A stretch of 64,000 nt of DNA from Asterias rubens (Eukaryota > Echinodermata > Asteroidea > Forcipulatida > Asteriidae), in NCBI RefSeq assembly GCF_902459465.1, contig NC_047063.1:18131685-18195684 (forward strand). The letters run 5' to 3'. Both the position numbers and the translations under genes were made by a program. The notes beneath the pieces were generated by a model. It saw only the letters and a program-made list of their open reading frames with translations, searched no databases and was not told the origin of the DNA. Shown here in pieces: positions 33,249 through 45,842 of this stretch. Position 1 is the stretch's first letter. Every line of letters starts with the position of its first letter.

Positions 33249-36200
33249 GTGAGTATTTTTCTTTTCTTTTTCCAGAGTGACAACTCGAATTCAATATCTA
33301 ACAATGGTGGTGTTTTTTTTCAGTAACAGAATTTATCTAGGGAGAGAAAAGGGGTTCGCTTCCTACTTATCTTTCTTCTGCTATTTTATGAATTTAAATA
33401 GTGGTTGAATTTGTGTGTAACATAAAGGACCTGCCGTCGATTTCACAAAGAGTCAGGACTCGTCTTATCTCGAGTTAAGACGAGGGATAACATTCCGTAT
33501 GGCGCCACCACTTTTTCACTATTTTTACAAAAAAGGATATCTCATTGAGGTAAATTAGATACTATATTATTTCATATCAAATGAAAAAGTGGTGGCGCCA
33601 TGCGGAAACTTTTCCAAGACGAGTAACTCGTCCTAACTTAGGATTAATCTTAAGGTCTGCATGCTACAGTGTAGGGTTGAGACTCGTCCTTAGTTAGGAA
33701 GAGTTTTGTGAAATTGAAGGCTGGTGTTTAAGCACTTGACGTTTCGATCTGTGTCCGCTGCCTGCCTTCGGGATACTATATAGTCAAAAGACCCGAGGAC
33801 ACTAACTGTAGTGACTGAAAACTAAACTCTTAAGAGTTTTTTTCCAACTGCAACCTTATTCCGTTTTTACCATTAACATTGTACGAAGCCTAAGCATGCA
33901 TCCAGCTGATGCTCTATTTATGATCTATATAAATACCAAGCATCATATCATTCATGTTATAGGCTATTTATAAAGGCTTTTGTATATAATGAATATATTT
34001 CGCAGCTTTGTTGTTGTTATTGTTGTTAAAGGTATCATATTGTTGTTCATACGTAAAGTGAATGATCACACAGATGGTCTAAACAGATCGATTCGTTCGA
34101 AGACAACCCCACCTCTCCCCTCTCTTTCTCTATGCATGGAGGCAGATGCTTTATAGCCCTCCCTGTCCTCCTCTCTTTCTTCCCACGCACCCTTCAGAAG
34201 GTCATTTTCCTCTACTCCAGTGTCCTTCTGCTTCACACATTGTCTAAATCCTCATAGATTATCTTAAGATTACATGGAATTGTTCCCATCGTATTGTTGG
34301 ATTGCTGTCAAGTGGGCTTGGAGCAGAGCGTGGTTTTTCGCCATACAGCACAATGGAAGATTGTTCAGTGTGGTTCCCATTCCATTTACTTTGAATTGCA
34401 GAGAAACAACCTTGCTTCTATTCTACAATAAACCATTATCTTTTTAAACCTTTAATTCTGTTTGAGAAAAAGATTGGCGACTTGAGTTTCGGGAAATCGG
34501 GTTTCCATTTGCATAATGACACAGTTATTAGTCAGGTTACATTGACCACAATAATTTAGACTTTGTGTTTTTTAATTAAATTCGATACTTGACGTGTGAG
34601 CTGTTTTGGTGTGAGAGAAAACGATATTTGAACCTTCGACCTCTGGATTAGCCTCCTCCGTTATGGTTCTACCATGGTTATACCAACCGAGCTACATTTC
34701 TTAGTTGGCGATCATCTTTGTTCGCCGGGGGGGGGGGGGGGGGGTGGGGGATGCCATCCAGGTATCGGCAGTCTCCATTAGTTCTCCATAAGCGGTTCGA
34801 TCTCAACATTTAACCATGGAGCTCCGTAAAGCCAAATACAGGCCTGACCTCACTGTGAGGCAACGAAGGTGATTGCCTTCATGCCCCCTGGTCATTGCCT
34901 TGGTGCCCTTGAAATGCTCCAGTAGAAATTAACAATTTCCTCCTAGGGTGCCCTTAATATCCAAGGCCTTGGTGCCTTTGCCCTTCCAAAAACGAAGAAT
35001 ACAGGCCTGCAGGGATCACGACAACATCTGGGAAGCGGCAGTGTGCAGGATCAAAGGGGTTGTGCAGGAAATTGTTAATTAAGATCATTAAATCAAAGAA
35101 GTGGAGATGGGCATATCACCTGGCAAGATGGCAACAGGTGGACATGCAAAACACCAAGTGGACTTAAAAAAAAAAAAACAAGAACAAGAAAATGAGAAAC
35201 AGAAGTTGCAAACAAGAAACAACTGAAGATTATGCAATGGACATTTTGTGAAAAGGCTGTACTCCAGCAGTGGAGTGAAACAGGACATACATAAGAAATC
35301 AAGAATTACATTACCCAACGATGACTTTCCGATTGTAACTATCTCAACCGGACGGTTTAAAGTGATACAGCGCATCGAACGGTGGTTTGAGTTCGTCGTG
35401 AAGTGTTTTTCAATTTTTTTTTTCCGGGCGCGATATTTTTTGTCCGGCGCACGACGATTTTGTCCGGGCGCGGCATTTTTTGTCCGGGCGCATTTGGTAT
35501 TTTGAGAATTTTGTCCGGGCGCAGCGCCCGGACAAAACCGCATGTGGAGAACCCTGGTTTAATAATAATATTGTCTTCAAAAATACCGAATTCACACAAA
35601 TAAATAAATAAATTTATTTTGCTGGTGAGACAACATTTTGAAAGTTAAACACTCAAAGTTTCACTTTGCACCAGTTACTGTACTGTGGACATAAGACAAG
35701 GCAAGCCTTGACTTATTATATAAATAAACATGTCACACCAGTCAAGTCATTATGTGATTCATGCTTGACTATTTCCAAGTGGTTTATAAACTCTCTCCAT
35801 CAAGAAGCCGATAAAAGGTGCCCTCACTTCACTCTGTCAGAAATTCACTCCATCCCTGAACACTTGAAGAAAAGAAAAAAATCCCACTTGAGATTTGTTT
35901 TTGAGACGTCACGTCGGACTTGAATGCGGACAAAGGACTGGAAATCCAATTAAAACATTATTCCCATGACCTGCAGTGACCTCATGGAAATTTTATAAAC
36001 AAACACATTCTCCTTTCATGTTACTTTACCGATGGCCTTTAACGGTTTGAATGGAAGGAAATGTCAATTTCTTGTGGGAAAGAAACAGTACCTGCTGTGA
36101 GACGAGATTTGTAGCAGAGCTCTCAGGTTATATTTAAACATTTCGCTATAGTGAAGAACCATTCGTACAGCAGTTTAATTGTCTGTGTTAAAACGAATTC

Positions 36201-39200
36201 AGATCACTATACAAATATAAATTTCTCTGCTAAGGGCGAACTGTGAGCCACCTTTTATCCCAAAATACACATATGCATAATATTTTTAGTCTTAAATTAT
36301 TTTAGTGAAAACAACTGAAAACTGTACAGGCCCTTCTACCACAGGTCAACAATTTGTGGCAGTTTGCAAAAAGGTTAATTCTATTGTTTATATCTCTATA
36401 TGTTTTTCTCATCATTCATACGTTTCAGAGGTACACATTTGAAACATAGATATTCCTGTTGGTTTGCCTTTCAGTGACGCAGATAATACATAGGCGTTCT
36501 TTTTGGTGTCAGAAGTGGGATATCAACCAGTCTGTAAACCACGTCGTTTATTGTTGAACTCATAACCTTGAGCAAGATTTGTCGTGCTTTATCAAACATT
36601 CGTGGTAACAGTTCTAAGATGTATTGTATTAATTTTGCCTTTACTCTTTGTGTGTTAGCACTGTACACTCGGTACTTTACCGAGTCCCGTTAAAAATGAT
36701 CACAGGCATATTACTCGGTTGGTATTCGAACCCACGACCTTTGAAATTCTCGAACAGTGTCTTATCAACCGAGACCACCGAGATTGCCCGGTAGCTATAG
36801 AGGCAGTTCAAAAATGATTCAGTAAAATTTTAGCAATTCAACGCAACACAATGGCCACTGTTTTACCTCCATGGTTATATCGCCACTTACTCATTTTCCT
36901 AGTGTACAAGTATGTAGAAGAGTAACTTGTGCATAATTCTTAGTTCAAATGTTCGGGGATAAGTTCGGAAGTTCATAATTGGGAAGTCCGGTAAGACATA
37001 ACGTTGTGGTTATGCTAACAATAAGATTTATGTAGCTGCTTTTGTGGGCTAGACTGAAATCTTTTAAACATTTATGTTTGCGGTTTAGGTGTGACAGTAA
37101 ATCCAGATGCCATATGTCGTCGTCTGGATCAGTATAGTTAAAGGCAAACTATACGATTTTATAATTGGTTTTCTGAAGAGTAAATTTGATTTACAGCTTC
37201 CATTGTTAGGAAGAAACCCACTGAATCATCAACGTAGAAGTAACACGGCTTTTATATTGAACAACATGTAAAAATCCCTGTCATGTTTTGATCCGGGATT
37301 TTGTTTTGTTCGTGTATTGCTTTTTGTTTTTTTAATGCAGCAACCAAATTTTAAAAACGGAGGGGTGGGGGGGGGGGGGTCGTTCTATTTTCTCGACAGT
37401 ACTTTAATTCCTTTGAATGAGAAGAAACATAACAAGTTGCCTTTTCGATAATTACCATTCCGATAATTAATAAAATTATTTGCCTGAATTGAAATGTTTG
37501 TGGCTCCACTACCCATCCGTGCAGTGCACCTTTTATGTATAAAAAAATACTCCAACGTGAACAACAAAGAAATGTAACGTAACACACTGCTGGTGTTTGT
37601 GTGACAAGTTTGATGGATGTTTGCGAAATTAGTAATCCAACATGGGGTTCAATGCATTGCCACCCGAACAAAATGTTGAGCCCGTGGCTGGATCCAATGT
37701 TGATCAATCATGTTTCAAAATGCAACCCTGCTGTATATTTATGGGGCATTTTGCCAAATTATTGTTATATCTTCATGGCAATAAAACCAAAAGGGACACT
37801 CAAAAGCAACTGTGACCCACTTTTAAGGCCTGCAGATACCTTTGCAGCCTTCTCCCTTACCAGTGGTCCGCTGGCCAAATGCCAACTAAAACACTCGAGG
37901 ACCAGTTAAAATTCAAATGAAGGGGTCGATTTCACAAAGAGTTAGGACTATATAGTCCTAACTTAGGACTAGTCCTAGGAGATATTGAAAACGTATTGCT
38001 ATAGTCCTAAGTTAGGACGACTAACTCATCCTAACTCAAGATCAGACAAGTCTAAACTCTTTGTGAAATCCAGTTAATGTTCAGTGTTGAAAAAGTATGT
38101 ATTGACTTGTAAGAAAGCTGGTTGACTAATGAAGAGACAAACTAACTGTCCAGCTGGCTATATTATAGCCACTGAAAAGGAAACCCTGCTTTGTAGAGCA
38201 GACAATGAGGAAATGTCAGTTCTAGATGTGGGTGGAAAACCCCGTGTAGGGATACAGACTGAAAATACACAATCAACATGCGAGGGTTCTGTCCAGGATT
38301 CGAACCGGGGTCCACAGAGGTGAAAGACAGGGGAACATTGTGCCAAACATGAATGTCATGCTTCAAACTAATAGTACATTCAAGACAGTGGACACTATTG
38401 GTAAATTGTCAAAGACCAGTCTTCTCACTCAACATATGCATCACATAACAAACTTGTGAAAATTTGAGCTCAAACGGTCGTCGAAGTTGCGAGATAATAA
38501 TGAAAGAAAAAAACAACCTTGTCACACGAAATTGTGTGCTTTCAGATGCTTGATTCGAGACCTCAAATTCTAAATCTGAGGTCTCGAAATCAAATTCGTG
38601 GAAAATTATTTGTTTTCTCGAAAACTACCTTACTTCAGAGGGAGCCGCTTCTCACAATGTTTTATACCATCAACAGCTCCCCATTGCTCGTTACCAAGTA
38701 AGGTTTTATGCTACTAATTATTTTGAGTAATTACCAATAGTGTCCACTGCCTTTAGATAGTTCTACGATACTAAATTATGCTTTCCTTAGAATCCATTAC
38801 CTTCTGGCTTGAAATAAGTATGTGGGTATCTTCGGACAAGTACATCCGTCGATTTTTGCAAAGTTTCAAAGGTGTACTTTTCCACGCTCTATGTTATTAT
38901 TCAACAGCTGGGCTGGATAAAACAATGGTAGGGTCATTCAATCGGAATGTAATTTGAGGACAAAATCCTAATGAAATTAACATATTTAAGTCATAATAGC
39001 AACTAGTTGGTAACATTCCGGTGAGGTTTAGTGTTAGAATTTGGGTTATAGGGATAGCCAGGGTTAGGGGAACTAGGGTTAGGCAGTGGGGTTGTGGTAG
39101 GGTTAACTTGAATTAAAAAATCAAATAATGAATCTCATGATAATTCAGTCGTGCATGTTCCCATGCATGTAAGTACTTTAAGGTTGAAACATTCCACGGT

Positions 39201-42200
39201 GTCTAGTTGATTCTTGTAGCTTTTATTTGAAATCAATCCCAAATTTAACCTTCAACTCCTAGTTGGAGACCGATTTGTTATACTCATTGCATATTGTGTG
39301 ATTCCTTGAACCAGATTTGCCATGTTGTCAAGCTGTGATCACTCTTGAAGCCAGTTAATTCTTAAAGCACCGCTTTGCCACATCTTTCCCTGCAATTTGT
39401 TGTATTCCAAAGGCCGGGATATTCTACTGGCCTTTTCTCTCGTTCTGCTGCGATTTGAAACCCTCACTGTATCTTTAAATTGTCTTGAGGTTTCTTGTTG
39501 TTTTCTCCTTCAGTGGCCCTTTGGTCTTCATGTTTTTGGAATATTTTGGCGAATAAGTTTAAAGACAGAATAGTTTCATTCCGATCTTCTAGTTTTCAAA
39601 CCAAACTGTTAATTTTTCATCAAATCTGGTTTGTTAGCAGTTTATACTTTTCGACTTGTGCCCGTTTTTGTCAGCTTGTTCTGATTTCGGCAAGCGGAAT
39701 AAGCAATACTTGATTTGTGAGGTCTAGAATGCAGTTTCTTCGACTCTGACCGTACTTCAGATGAAGGTGATTCCAGGATAGGCATGGCATGTATTTGGTG
39801 AGCTTTCAGGCATGTATTTGGTGAGCTTTCAGGGTAATATAATGTTGGTAGAGTCGACTAATGTCATAATAAGGTCACGGGGCTGACCAAACTTCCTCTT
39901 TACAGAAACGTTATTGTAAGAAGGCAGCAAAACAATGAAACACAAAGCAGAAATGAGGTTCAGGACTTAGACATTTTTAATAAGATGACAGCAAAAAAAA
40001 AAAATCAAACTAGAAAATGAGATTGAACTTCAATTTGCTCAATATAAAGTGCTCAAGGAATGACTGACAATATTTGGAGAAGTACAACATGTGTACATTA
40101 CCTTTAACCATGACCGGACCATTGGCAATGTTGATGCTATATAGCTCATCGATGACTTAGGGCTGTTGATCTCCCATGACCCCGTGGGATGACAACCTGC
40201 CTTGAGAAATAATCATACACACTCTTTTTCCCTTTGACATTGAGCTGTATTTATTTTTGTAAACTGGGTTGTTTGGGTGTTTATATTTTCGTAAATTTTC
40301 TTCTTTGAATGCCCTCCATGTTGGGCTCTTGTCAGTGTGGTTGACACTGAATGACGCACCCAGAAAATAGTTTTGGGTTGGGTTGACAAGAAACATGAAT
40401 AGTTCTGCCTTTGGTGGAAGGTGGGTGTGATGGTGTTGGTGATGGGTGGGGGTTCAAGTAAAATACAAAGTCAAACACTAATCCGGCAGGATTTGAGTGC
40501 GTTCCAATTCCCTTTTTATAACATAAAGTGGCATTTTGTAAAAATGTGCCTTCGCTTTTAGTTTTGTGTTACACTTGTGATTTTGTTCTTACTATTTGGT
40601 AGGACTTCGGGTCGGGGGGAGGGGGGGGGGGTGTTGGTTTATACGCGTATGAGATTTTAAGAACAATGGGAGTGAGAGTCTCTTCCTTCCTCCATGGTCT
40701 TGGCAAGTTCTCTTGTCGAGTGTTTAAGTCGATCCCTTTTAAGAGAGAAAGTGGGATTATACATTGGATGTGGTCTAAAAGGGGGCAGGACTTTGAAATT
40801 GTTTCGGCTCTTTATTTAGGAGAAAGGCGAGCGGTGAATGTTCGGCACAAGTGAACAGCATCAATGATCAAAACGGGCAGTTAAAATGATCCGCGTTGAG
40901 TCATCGGCCAGAGATGCACACAAAACCCGCAAAGTTGGAACATATTGTCCTTGTTTCCCAATCCCGTATAAACCAAGACAGAATAGAATCTGTCCTCCTT
41001 TAAAGATGAGTGTGGTCTCACAAAGGAGTGAAGACCCGTCCATAAGACGGGCTTAATCGGCTTTGCTTCACTCTCCTATCCCCTGCATGTGTGGTCCACC
41101 CTGAAACATCCAAAGCAACTCGGAAACTTCTAAGGATACTTAGCCCGTCTTCTTTTATTTATACTTTGGTTGAGGCAAAGCCACCCACTTAAAGGTGTCT
41201 TGTTTGCGCTAAGTATTTAAATTGCAAAGCTTTGGCGACCGGTTGTATCTCGTAAGTGTTGAGTTCTATTCAAATGTTATTTACTTCCCGTGTGCTTAGA
41301 TTGCAGTTTATGGTTATATACAACATGTAGAAGTGAACCGTGAAAGTTACGACTGCAATTTACACCCTTTCGTTATGCACTTAAAACGTATTTCACAGTT
41401 TTTTAATGAATGCATTTTGCCCAATTATCCGGCAATGAAACCAAGTGACACATTATAAAAGCGCCCGGCACTGTGACCCGTAGGCCTAAAATGGTGCAGA
41501 GATGAAAATCATCAGTTTGGGGGTAGGGGGTGGGTTTTTTTTTTTTTTTTGGGGGGGGGGTCTACACTGAAAGCCCAATCCACATTGAGAGGGCTGTGTC
41601 CAGGAGTCGATTGTACAGGGTCCAATAGGTTAAAAAGGTAAAGGGAAGACATCACTAGGCCAACTTGAATGCAAACAAAATGTACATTTCACGTATTAGG
41701 CCTATTTGGACTACATTCTTAAAGACACTGGACACCATTGGTAATTGTTAAAGACCAGTCTTCTCACTTGGTGTTTCACAACATATGCATAAAATAACAA
41801 ACTGTAAAAAGTTGAGCTCAATTGGTCGTCGAAGTTGCGAGATAATAATGAAAGAAAAAACACCCTTGTCACACGAAGTTGTGTACTTTTAGATGCTTGA
41901 TTTCGAGACCTCAAGTTCTAAACCTGAGGTCTCGAAATCAAATTCATGTAAATTACTTCTTTCTCGAAAACTATGTTACTTCAGAGGGAGCCGTTTCTCA
42001 CAATGTTTTATACTATCAACCTCTGCCCATTACTCGTCACCAAGAGAAGTTTTATGCTAATAATTATTTTAAGTAATTACCAATAGTGTCCATTGCATTT
42101 AAGCAGCTGAGATAGACAATCGTACATGTAAGATCAAAAGCAAATACAAATTGTGTACTTCTTTTTCGTTTGAAGCTTGTAGGTAACTTCGGAAAATTAC

Positions 42201-43157
42201 ATTTGATTTTTATTCCATAATTTTTTTCTTCTTCAAGTTGACTTTATTAATAACGAGCTTTTGAAATGGATATATGTCTCATAAAAAATAAAAATGACTT
42301 TAGTATAATCTTTACGATCAGAGTAACTTTACAGACTAAAATTTAACAATTGTTTTTTGACTAGTCCTATTAATATGAAAGTTTATTGAAGTCAATGTTT
42401 GAACAATTATAGGAATGTGTGTAACTGACTTAGTATTATCGAAATAAAACACACTAAAGTGAAGTAACCGGACTCGAGAGTGATATATTTTCCAACAACA
42501 CGAAGCAATAATATAGGTGAGGTTTTGGGTAGTACCATGTGAAAATCTCTTTTGGTTTATAGTGTCGGTTCCGAAAAGAAACTGGTTGGTTGCTGACAAC
42601 TGCTTTAGATTTGTTAATTGCTTCAGTCGAATAAATTGTGCCTTCTTTACAAACAATGATTGAAATGTCATGCTAAATCAGTGCACTTAGTGTTCAATCA
42701 TTACAAATTAGTTTGAAAGTACCCGGTTCCCCCAATCTGGCACCACCTGTTGCTTCCTTGATCCCGGTTTACTTCGGTATCCTTCCGTCCCCTCACGCCC
42801 TCTATTGACGCCCATGTCTCGCCCATTCCTCAAATTCTCCCCAATGCTCCCCTCCTCGTTTAGTGCGAAAGTTCCCCCACCCCAGATAATCCCATTAGGC
42901 GTCACTTCAAAATCTACCCAATGACTCCATTACTTACACGACCTGTCAGTTCACGATTTGTCCAGGGTCTAAACGTCAGAACATTAACTACTTTTTTCCT
43001 GCATTATTTGTCTCTTTCAGGTGACAACATCCTATCACCGAAGGAGTTTACCGAAGCACCGTGGATCTTTGATGCTGGGGGTATAACTCTGATCGATTCA
43101 GTCCCGGAGCCTTCGATGGACGGCCCGCTTGAGACCGACAAAGATCCACTGCCATAA
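32855..43157 (+). CDS. secreted two-EF-hand protein, 176 residues, two exons
   Basis: Exons 32855-33248 and 43021-43157 join in frame (donor GTGAGT, acceptor CTCTTTCAG), splitting a Gly codon. ATG has A at -3. Residues 9-29 are a hydrophobic signal peptide with a likely cut after Ala29 (SSA). A low-complexity Pro/Asp-rich stretch follows to about residue 80. Loop 1 is D98-D100-S102...E109, with Arg at position 6 where Gly is usual, so it may bind weakly. Loop 2 (D129-N131-D133...E140) is canonical and is assembled only by splicing, because the intron cuts after its fourth residue. The acidic tail ends DPLP. The protein is probably a secreted Ca2+-binding protein of matrix or lumen; I cannot name an orthologue. 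An AATAAA at 43378-43383 fits the 3' end. The 9.8 kb intron is full of repeats. Confidence 0.85.
33424..33722. repeat. MITE family H, copy 1 (EF-hand gene intron)
   Basis: CGATTTCACAAAGAGTCAGG at the left and GTTTTGTGAAATTGAAG at the right. AGTGGTGGCGCCA pairs across the centre (33505, 33590). Confidence 0.7.
33723..33790 (-). mobile_element. possible Penelope-like terminal fragment
   Basis: The inverse strand reads GGATCCCGAAGG-type then CAGATCGAAACGTC, like 22650-22690. Confidence 0.3.
33791..34725. other. intron, no gene found
   Basis: Pyrimidine-rich patch at 34100-34230. Confidence 0.5.
34840..35016 (+). repeat. repeat family N, second full copy
   Basis: Matches 12970-13156; ends AATACAGGCCTGCAG. 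Confidence 0.75.
35405..35545. repeat. GTCCGGGCGC tandem and inverted repeat
   Basis: About five TTTTGTCCGGGCGC-like units spaced 20-35 bp, then an inverted unit GCGCCCGGACAAAA (35521-35535). Confidence 0.75.
35546..36655. other. intron, no gene found
   Basis: An 85-codon plus ORF at 35666-35923 has no recognised domain. Confidence 0.5.
36658..36808 (-). mobile_element. tRNA-derived SINE, family 1, inverse copy
   Basis: GGTATTCGAACCCACGACC is the inverse B box; GTGTCTTATCAACCGAGAC the A-box side. Confidence 0.7.
36809..37918. other. intron, no gene found
   Basis: Includes a G run near 37368. The 118-codon minus ORF at 37351-37707 looks like chance (starts in low complexity). Confidence 0.5.
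37920..38078. repeat. MITE family H, copy 2
   Basis: CGATTTCACAAAGAGTTAGG and CTCTTTGTGAAATCCAG ends; AGTCCTAACTTAGGACTAG inside. Confidence 0.8.
38165..38348 (-). mobile_element. SINE family 2, inverse copy
   Basis: GGATTCGAACCGGGGTCC is the inverse B box; GTGGGTGGAAAACCCCGTG matches the GGTTTTCC block of 47058. Confidence 0.7.
38382..38757 (-). repeat. MITE family A, copy 9
   Basis: AGACAGTGGACACTATTGG to GTGTCCACTGCCTTTAG. Confidence 0.9.
38758..41715. other. intron, sparse features
   Basis: A GGGTTAGG-like cluster lies at 39025-39105, a 23 bp direct repeat (GCATGTATTTGGTGAGCTTT) at 39785-39831, and G runs at 40616 and 41551. No gene found. Confidence 0.5.
41720..42104 (-). repeat. MITE family A, copy 10
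   Basis: AAAGACACTGGACACCATTG to GTGTCCATTGCATTTAAG. Confidence 0.9.
42105..43000. other. intron end of the EF-hand gene
   Basis: GGTTCCGAAAAGAAACTGG near 42567 resembles 22850. A C-rich patch occupies 42720-42900. No gene found. Confidence 0.4.
43021..43157 (+). CDS. EF-hand gene, coding exon 2
   Basis: Begins with the second half of the EF loop (DNILSPKEF), then the acidic C-terminus and TAA at 43155-43157. Confidence 0.85.
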
Positions 43158-43377
43158 AAAAACATCCACCATCACCGGACGATGTCGAACATCTTCAAAA
43201 CCAACCGCATTGCCCATTCGCAAATGGGCTCACTTCAGTGGTGGGTGTATGAAGTACCCATCTCTTTGTGAAAGAACACTTTCTAGCATGTTTTTATATT
43301 TTATAAAGTTATATGCCGTTCGTGTGAATGAACTTTTGGTGCCCAATTGATGCTGCATGTGATGACGTGTATGACAC

Positions 43378-43383
43378 AATAAA
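43378..43383 (+). terminator. poly(A) signal AATAAA of the EF-hand gene
   Basis: Lies 221 bp after the stop codon, in a non-repeat stretch. Confidence 0.6.
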
Positions 43384-43399
43384 TCATTGAAATAAGTAG

Positions 43400-44003
43400 G
43401 GAAGAATCCATTCTGAAACACGGTGGTTTTTTTTTTTAATGTTTTTTGTTGTTGTATTTTTGTAAACTTTTTTAGTGTGGGAAGGCTCAGGCTCAGAATG
43501 AGTCTGTAAAGAACTAACATTGTTCAACATGCGTTGAATTTCAAATAATATATAAAACTCTCTAGTTTTGCATGCAGACAGAAAAACATTAGATAAGCTT
43601 GAAACTTACAGGTGAAAGACCGACGCCATGTTTTGTTAAGAAACATGTTTGACCTGAAATGATTAAGCGAAATTTACAAAAATATAACTTTAAATCAACA
43701 GTCTTTTGTTTGTTAACCCCATAGATATTGCCAGTTTGTTATAAAGGTATTATTTATTCATTAGGGTTCACTAAAAAATTAGTATAGCAGTCCTTATTTT
43801 CATACACTGATGGATGGGTTGTTTGCTGATTGCCAAACAATAACAAAATGTTGCGGTTTTTTGTGATAGAGAAGGGAATTCCATAGCCGTAATTCCAACC
43901 ATATTTATATTGCAACGATTTGAGTTTAAACTTTCACTCTCTGATTAGAAAACAAAACAAATGAAGTTTAGTACTATTTGTGTTCGAAAACCTTTTAATA
44001 GTC
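43400..44003. other. no feature recognised
   Basis: 3' flank of the EF-hand gene. Confidence 0.5.
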
Positions 44004-44005
44004 TT

Positions 44006-44391
44006 ATAGACAGTGGACACTATTGGTAATTGTCAAAGACAAGTCTTCCCACATGGTGTATCTAAACATATGCATAACATAACAAACCTGTGCATATTTG
44101 AGCTCAATTGGTCGTCGAAGTTGCGAGATATGAATAAAACCATTATCACCCTTGTCACACCAAGTTGTGTGCTTTCAGATGCTTGATTTCGAGTCCTCAA
44201 ATTCTAAACTTGAGGTCTCGAAATCAAATTCGTGGAAAGTTACTTCTTTCTCGAAAACTACTCCACTTCAGAGGGAGCCGTTTCTCACAAAGTTTTATAT
44301 TATCGACCTCTTCCCATTACTCGTTAAAAAGTAAGGTTTTATGCTAATAATTATTTTGAGTAATTACCAATAGTGTCCACTGCCTTTAAGG
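44006..44391 (-). repeat. MITE family A, copy 11
   Basis: AGACAGTGGACACTATTGG to GTGTCCACTGCCTTTAAG; ends 29 bp before the next element. Confidence 0.9.
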
Positions 44392-44419
44392 TCATGGGTA
44401 ATAATTTGTTTAGAGTATA

Positions 44420-45069
44420 CACTCTAAAAACTGCCGTGTCAGAGTTGACCCGTACCCGGGTCACAGGCCAGTATAACCCAGAGTCTGTGTTAAAGATGAC
44501 CCTGTCTCCGTGACACAAAATGGCCATGTTTCTGGGTCAGTTTGACCCATAGATGGATCAGTTTGACCCAGATATGGATCAGTTTGACCCTGAGATGGAT
44601 CAGTGTGGGCCAAGCTATGGACCAGTTTGACTCAGAGATTGGTCAGTCTGACCAAAACATGGATCATTCTGACCCAGAGATGGACCAGTCTGACCCAGAG
44701 ATGGACCAGTCTGCCAAGAGATTGGTCAGTCTGACCCAGAGATGGACCAGTCTGACCAAGAGATGGACGAGTCTGACTCAGGAGATGGACGAGTCTGACC
44801 CCGAGATGGACCAGTCAGACCCCGAGATGGACCAGTCTGACCCAGAGATGGATCAGTCTGACCCAGAGATGGACGAGTCTGGCCCAGAGATGGACCAGTT
44901 TGAGGGTCTGTCTGACCCATTGATAGCCAGAGATGGGTGTGACCCGGAATCCAGGTCTATAATGACACAGTAATTCTAATCAAGAGAAGAATTACACTCG
45001 CCTTTCGTTGTAGGGTTTTCCTTAGAATGCATCGGATGGGGGATATACATACCAGGAGTTTTTAGAGTG
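44420..45069. mobile_element. 650 bp inverted-repeat element carrying a minisatellite
   Basis: Perfect 13 bp terminal inverted repeats: CACTCTAAAAACT at 44420-44432 and AGTTTTTAGAGTG at 45057-45069. No transposase. No clear target duplication seen. Confidence 0.7.
44533..44915 (+). repeat. 21 bp minisatellite, about 17-18 units
   Basis: Unit GATGGACCAGTCTGACCCAG(A). Because 21 is a multiple of three, it stays open in several frames (DQSDPEM repeats on plus), which makes a false 143-codon ORF. Units become more regular toward the right. Confidence 0.95.
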
Positions 45070-45700
45070 AATGAAGTAGCGAAGTTTTTGGGATTTGGTT
45101 CGAGTGTCTATAAAGATTAAAATCTCCTTGATTAGTATACTATCGTTGTAACACTTTAATAATTTAAGTTATAATTTAGCTGCCAAGTTTAATAAATATT
45201 GTAATGCTTATGAATAGTTTGCTTGTTTGTGAGTATGATCATGACGTTGTGTGTATTCTGTGTTTTATTTCATAATATTTGTTTGTGTTTGTTGTTATCA
45301 TGTGCGTCATTTTGTCGTGGTGATTGCTCATTTTTTTCTGGAAATAGCGAACGATAATAAAAACAAATCAATAAAGTGATCAGTTTTATTATTGTTTTGT
45401 TGTCAATTTTCGGATAGACGTTCGTGCGCGGCTACCGTCGCCCTCAACGCCGAGGGCGGGCTTATGAATAGACTCGCTACACCAGTAATCCAATTAAATC
45501 GGACGTGGACAAAGGACTAGAAAATGTAATTTTCTTTCAAAGTGGTTTTTGTTTGACTGCGTTTCTCTACCTCTAACACAGAGAGAGTGTAGGGGTGCTT
45601 TTTTCTCAACATGATGTGATTTCAACATGAATGTTTCAATTCATTTAATTTAATAAGTGAGACAACAAATTAACCTTAGGTCAAAGTAGACGTGTATTTG
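45070..45700. other. no gene found
   Basis: AT-rich with TTTGTTTGTG tracts. Confidence 0.5.
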
Positions 45701-45701
45701 G

Positions 45702-45842
45702 TGGTTTATGGCGCCAATTTTCTACCGAAACTTTCAACGCTCAACTTGAGCGTTGAGCTTGAGCTTCCTTCGGAAGGATGAAGAAGAAACGCAAGAGGGC
45801 GCCATTTAACGGGCGTATTCCTGTGTGTACCACCATATCAGC
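45702..45842. repeat. MITE with GGCGCC inner arms
   Basis: ATTTGGTGGTTTATGGCGCC at the left, GGCGCCATTTAAC and TACCACCATA at the right; inner hairpin CAACGCTCAACTTGAGCGTTG. Confidence 0.65.

Noticed and set aside
44542..44973. 143-codon ORF made of DQSDPEM repeats
   Set aside because: It is the 21 bp minisatellite read in frame; the opposite strand and other frames are also open, and there is no start context or splice support.
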